A stretch of 64,000 nucleotides of DNA, taken from NCBI GenBank assembly GCA_003991915.1, contig RQTK01000082.1, positions 654,643 to 718,642 on the forward strand, read 5' to 3'. This DNA comes from Elysia chlorotica. Lineage: Eukaryota > Mollusca > Gastropoda > Plakobranchidae. How positions within the stretch are numbered: the first letter of the stretch is position 1; each line of letters starts with the position of its first letter. The notes beneath the pieces were generated by a model that was not told the origin of the DNA, did no database searches, and was given only the letters and a program-made list of their open reading frames with translations. Shown piece by piece: positions 42,076 through 64,000 of the stretch. Position numbers and translations under genes: made by a program.

Positions 42076-45005
42076 AGGGGGCAGGTCCACCAGAACGAGC
42101 CCTATCTTATAAAACTTGCTATAGCTACCACAAAAATGGTTCTACAATCATAAAATTTGCACACAATGTCAATAGTGAATCAAGCTTTGAATATAAGTAG
42201 GTAATAATAGATTTTGAGCAAGAATATGGTGATTATTTGCAAAAATGATCAAGGGGAGATAATTTAAATGGTAAAAATTTGGAAAACTTATTCCCTTAAT
42301 ATTTCTGTGCACAACATAACTATAGTAATGAAATTTGGGCACAATATTCTATGCTAGTATGACTATGGCATGAACCAGCATTATCAACCTTTAGCAAAAA
42401 TTGTATTTTTTATCAATTTTTTTCCGAACTGAAAAAATGATACGACTTTTTGTAAAAAATAACTTCACATTATGACTAGTATACAAAAAACTTTTTAAGA
42501 TACAAACAAGTGGCTGCTTCATGCCATAGCTATATATAACAGCAACAAACATGCCAAGTTTCAGCCCACTAGCTTAAAAAATAAGAAAAATATGACGGGA
42601 AAACCTTAAGAGCTCAAACAATTTTCTTAAATTTTGGAAATGTAAAAATTTCAGATAGAATTGCTGTTATTCTCCACAACTGACCTTTTATAATAGTTTA
42701 ATCCTTTAATGAGCCCCTGTAGAGTAAGCTCCATCTTCTGATTGTTCTGTTTTATCCTTCTGTTCCCTCCTTTTAGCTCTTCGGTACTCCAGCGATGCCT
42801 CTGTTGCTCTCCTACGCGCGTTAAAAATTCTGGCACTGTCCTTGGATTTTATAAATTTCGCTGTGTGTATACCACATTCTAAATCCAAATATTGTAGGAT
42901 TTGGCCATATGCACTTGCACCATCATTGTAAAGTGATACAGCAATGGCAACTGCTGTTTTTGCAACTAAAAGTCCATGATTTTTACTCTTGGGGCAGAGT
43001 TTCCAGATAATTGAATTTAAACTTTCATTAGCATTTTGGGTGTAGCCCTCCAAACATTTACGCAGAAGCTGGGTGTCCACAAGAGTTTTAAAAATTGGTC
43101 TTACAACATCCATTACAGCTATAGGAATATTATTTTTGTGTTTATAAGATGCCAACTCCCCTGCCTTCTCTGCTTTTATATACGAGCACCATTCTCCGCA
43201 AAAGCTATGGACAGCATCCTCATCGCAAGATCTCTTGTGGAAATAGACTGCCCATACAGCTTTTCTCATTCCATCTAGGTTGTTCTTATTAGATCTAATG
43301 GCATTTCCATAATAAGTTGTTATTTGGTCTATCTGAACATCTGTAAGTCTTCCCTTACCACCTATTGTCTTTCCATCCGCTAACTTTTTCCCTCTATACT
43401 CTGTCTTTAATTTGCGCAGTCGAGTCCCCATCCGCTTCTGCACGTGCCCCACACATTCTATTTTCTCTACACTAAAAGATGATCCATAAGGTTTAGAATC
43501 ATGGACTTTCTTGAAACTATTTGTATCGCCATCACCGATGTATCTTGAGTATCTCAAGTTGTGTTTTTCTATAGACCGACTAAACATCTCGACTGCAGAC
43601 TCTGGCTCCATGGATCCTGATGATCCAGTATGAGTTTTTGTGCAGCTGTGCGACATCTTCCATTTTATGAACCGTTCGCTTGTTTCATCTTCTTGCTTCT
43701 CCCAGTACTCACATGACTTACAAATCTTACTCTTAGTTTCTGTGTCCAGCACCTTTCCAGTTACACATCCAATCAAGCTTGTTGCCCCTATGTTTGATGT
43801 ATGACCTTTTGTCATCCATGACCCATCCACAGAAACGTCACAATTTCGGACCAACTCCCCCTCAATATCTTCAGCCTGCTTGAATTCCTCATCCCCTGCT
43901 TTGGCCATGCTGTCATTCTGCACACTCTCAGAAGCTTTTAGGATGCCCTCTACAATTTTGGCATAAGAAGTTTTGCATACAGGCTTAGGCAAATCCATCA
44001 AGCCACAAAAAGTCTGAAGCTCCGCTTGACTGCCACCGATGCATCTCATGGCAAAGACTGACCTGCGATTTACTGAATAGTTCTTAAAATTTGTTGTGGT
44101 AGGGCATGTTGAAAAAGGCAAGTTTTGTTCACACTTCTTGTTCTTGGACAGGCAAACAAACTGAAGAGAACTGCCAAGTCCTTGGCGATTTACCTCTCTA
44201 AGGTTCACCTTGCCATTGCAAAATCGACATCTCAGCTGAGTCGAAATCTGTTCAGCTAGGATTGATAGATCCACTATTCTATTGCCAGAAACTTCAGTAT
44301 TTTCATCTTCAAAGTCACTTAAATTACATTCTGAATCACTTGATTCTGAATCAGAAGGAATGCCTATTAGATCTAGATCTATATATGGTTGCAGTTTTTT
44401 CTCACTCCTGCTCAATCTAGAAACTTGATCAGGTGTGGTATCTAATTCTAGATCTAAATCTAGATCTACACCTTCAACACTTAGTCTATCTTGACCATTC
44501 GCCCCATTATTAGATCTAGCTACTTTCTCCCTTGTGTGCTGATTTCCACAGAATTTTCTCTTCTTAGGATTTTTCGATTTGTGCTTTCTGTCTGACATTA
44601 TGACTGTAAAACTTCTTTGTTTAGCAATCAAAAGATGTGGGTGACTAAAACCGCTTAGAAATCAGTTGCAAACATACATCTAGTTTCAATTTTAAGAGTT
44701 CCGGTTCAAATGGAAAAAAGCATGGAATTGTATAATACCAAAGTGGTTGTGGAAAAAAGTTACAAACATAACAGTGTGGCAAAATCAATGTTTTGGTATC
44801 GTAACTAAGGACGCCATTTGCATTTTGGGACAAAACCACCTTGACCATGTCTCACAAAAAAATTAATAAAAAAAAAACGGCTGCACCAATAGCAAAATGG
44901 TTTTTAGGTTAGTTAGATAATTGGATGATCTTTTGAAAGAATATCATCAGGTTAGCTAACTTTTAAATTTATATTTTCGCAAAATTTCAGGTAGGTCTGC
45001 CCCCT
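42076..45005 (-). mobile_element. DNA transposon with intact transposase (family labelled Mutator-like)
   Basis: The left end AGGGGGCAGGTCCACC (42076) and the reverse complement of the right end, AGGGGGCAGACCTACC (ending 45005), form inverted repeats matching at 13 of 16 bases. Both are flanked by TA (42074-42075 and 45006-45007); TTAA also lies at or near each end (42069-42072 and 45005-45008). The element is about 2.93 kb and carries one - strand frame. It lies between the FAST-kinase and CEP350-like genes, possibly in an upstream intron of the latter. A TA or TTAA target would be unusual for true Mutator elements (9-bp targets), so a Kolobok-type or other superfamily should be considered. 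Confidence 0.75.
42706..44631 (-). CDS. DDE transposase, Mutator-like transposase domain family, intact
   Basis: One uninterrupted frame of 641 codons. The internal ATG at 44598 (MSDRKHKSKNPKKRKFCG) is an equally good start and gives a basic nuclear-localisation-like N terminus. Features in order: acidic DLDLDLELD stretch, CxxC (CRFC), RRSVFAMRCIGG, SVDGSWMTKG with the likely first catalytic Asp, CKSCEYWEK, RYIGDGDTNSF with the likely second Asp, ECVGHVQKRMGTRLRKL, GGKGRLTD, YTQNANESLNSIIW with the likely catalytic Glu, and a basic C terminus. Proteins of this form are common in mollusc and arthropod genomes and are annotated as Mutator-like transposase domain. Catalytic assignments are inferred from motif position. 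The absence of introns or lesions suggests recent activity. Confidence 0.85.
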   Translation of the reverse strand: MIAKQRSFTVIMSDRKHKSKNPKKRKFCGNQHTREKVARSNNGANGQDRLSVEGVDLDLDLELDTTPDQVSRLSRSEKKLQPYIDLDLIGIPSDSESSDSECNLSDFEDENTEVSGNRIVDLSILAEQISTQLRCRFCNGKVNLREVNRQGLGSSLQFVCLSKNKKCEQNLPFSTCPTTTNFKNYSVNRRSVFAMRCIGGSQAELQTFCGLMDLPKPVCKTSYAKIVEGILKASESVQNDSMAKAGDEEFKQAEDIEGELVRNCDVSVDGSWMTKGHTSNIGATSLIGCVTGKVLDTETKSKICKSCEYWEKQEDETSERFIKWKMSHSCTKTHTGSSGSMEPESAVEMFSRSIEKHNLRYSRYIGDGDTNSFKKVHDSKPYGSSFSVEKIECVGHVQKRMGTRLRKLKTEYRGKKLADGKTIGGKGRLTDVQIDQITTYYGNAIRSNKNNLDGMRKAVWAVYFHKRSCDEDAVHSFCGEWCSYIKAEKAGELASYKHKNNIPIAVMDVVRPIFKTLVDTQLLRKCLEGYTQNANESLNSIIWKLCPKSKNHGLLVAKTAVAIAVSLYNDGASAYGQILQYLDLECGIHTAKFIKSKDSARIFNARRRATEASLEYRRAKRREQKDKTEQSEDGAYSTGAH

Positions 45006-45165
45006 TAAAGACTCTATAGATTCTTAAAACCATTCGTGCTAAGTTTATAAAATTTCCTTAAAAAGTATTTTTTTAAATTTTTTCCAGTTTCTATATAATG
45101 ATGTATTCTCGAGCAGTTCTAATTCACATGCTACATCTACAAATGTCACGTTTTACTGCCGCCAG

Positions 45166-63832
<18,667 letters not shown>

Positions 63833-64000
63833 GTCGGTTGGTGTATTATATCTATTAATTTGATGATACGTCGTTATTTACAGAGTTGCTTCAAGTGGGC
63901 TTTCTTGTGCAAGACAATTTCTTCAGAAGGTCAAACATGTAATTAATGCATTAAACCCATTACTATGGTGCTTTAAAGTTCTAACCAGATAATTCCATTT

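Overview
The window is nuclear DNA of an animal, most likely a mollusc or another lophotrochozoan; I cannot name the species. The evidence is small coding exons of 54 to 300 bases in long AT-rich introns with GT...AG borders, clear metazoan orthologues, abundant (CT)n and (TAA)n microsatellites, a repeated tRNA-derived SINE family and one run of N (19515-19616). It is not bacterial: there are no operons, and most long open frames outside the exons are tandem repeats or microsatellites.

Three host genes lie head to tail on the + strand. (1) About 1-21069: the 3' two thirds of an AGAP/centaurin-gamma gene (GTPase-like, PH, Arf-GAP and ankyrin protein). Fourteen exons cover the linker, split PH domain, Arf-GAP zinc finger and ankyrin repeats; the N-terminal GTPase-like part is upstream of the window. 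A long AT-rich stretch to about 27.3 kb is probably 3' UTR. (2) 32734-40283: a complete FAST-kinase-domain gene (FASTK/FASTKD family, mitochondrial RNA metabolism), 10 coding exons, about 760 residues, with a RAP domain at the C terminus and a polyadenylation signal at 40552. (3) 45166 to beyond 63832: the middle of a CEP350-like centrosomal gene, 25 exons, including a tandemly duplicated exon. Upstream exons were not found and the 3' end is outside the window.

Between genes 2 and 3, on the - strand, sits a compact DNA transposon (about 42076-45005) with terminal inverted repeats and one intact intronless transposase frame of the family usually labelled Mutator-like. A hAT-like non-autonomous element with 12/13 matching ends lies in a FASTKD intron (36874-37860). 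About eleven copies of one SINE family are scattered through the window, all recognised copies in the same orientation as the genes.

The most interesting structure is the relation of tandem duplication to splice junctions. In all three genes short tandem repeats begin or end at exon edges and carry copies of the splice site. Examples are an eight-unit array whose last unit supplies the Arf-GAP acceptor, echoes of a FASTKD exon end and donor repeated down the intron, similar donor echoes in CEP350, a partial acceptor-exon copy, a complete in-frame duplicated coiled-coil exon, and a dead copy of the next exon whose acceptor AG is lost. The AGAP ankyrin exon also has an out-of-frame length that fits a small internal deletion, real or an assembly error.

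The three genes have unrelated roles (Arf GTPase regulation, mitochondrial RNA, centrosome and microtubules) and look like ordinary neighbours rather than a functional cluster. All exon borders were read by eye from splice consensus, reading phase and remembered human homologues; no alignment or search was run.
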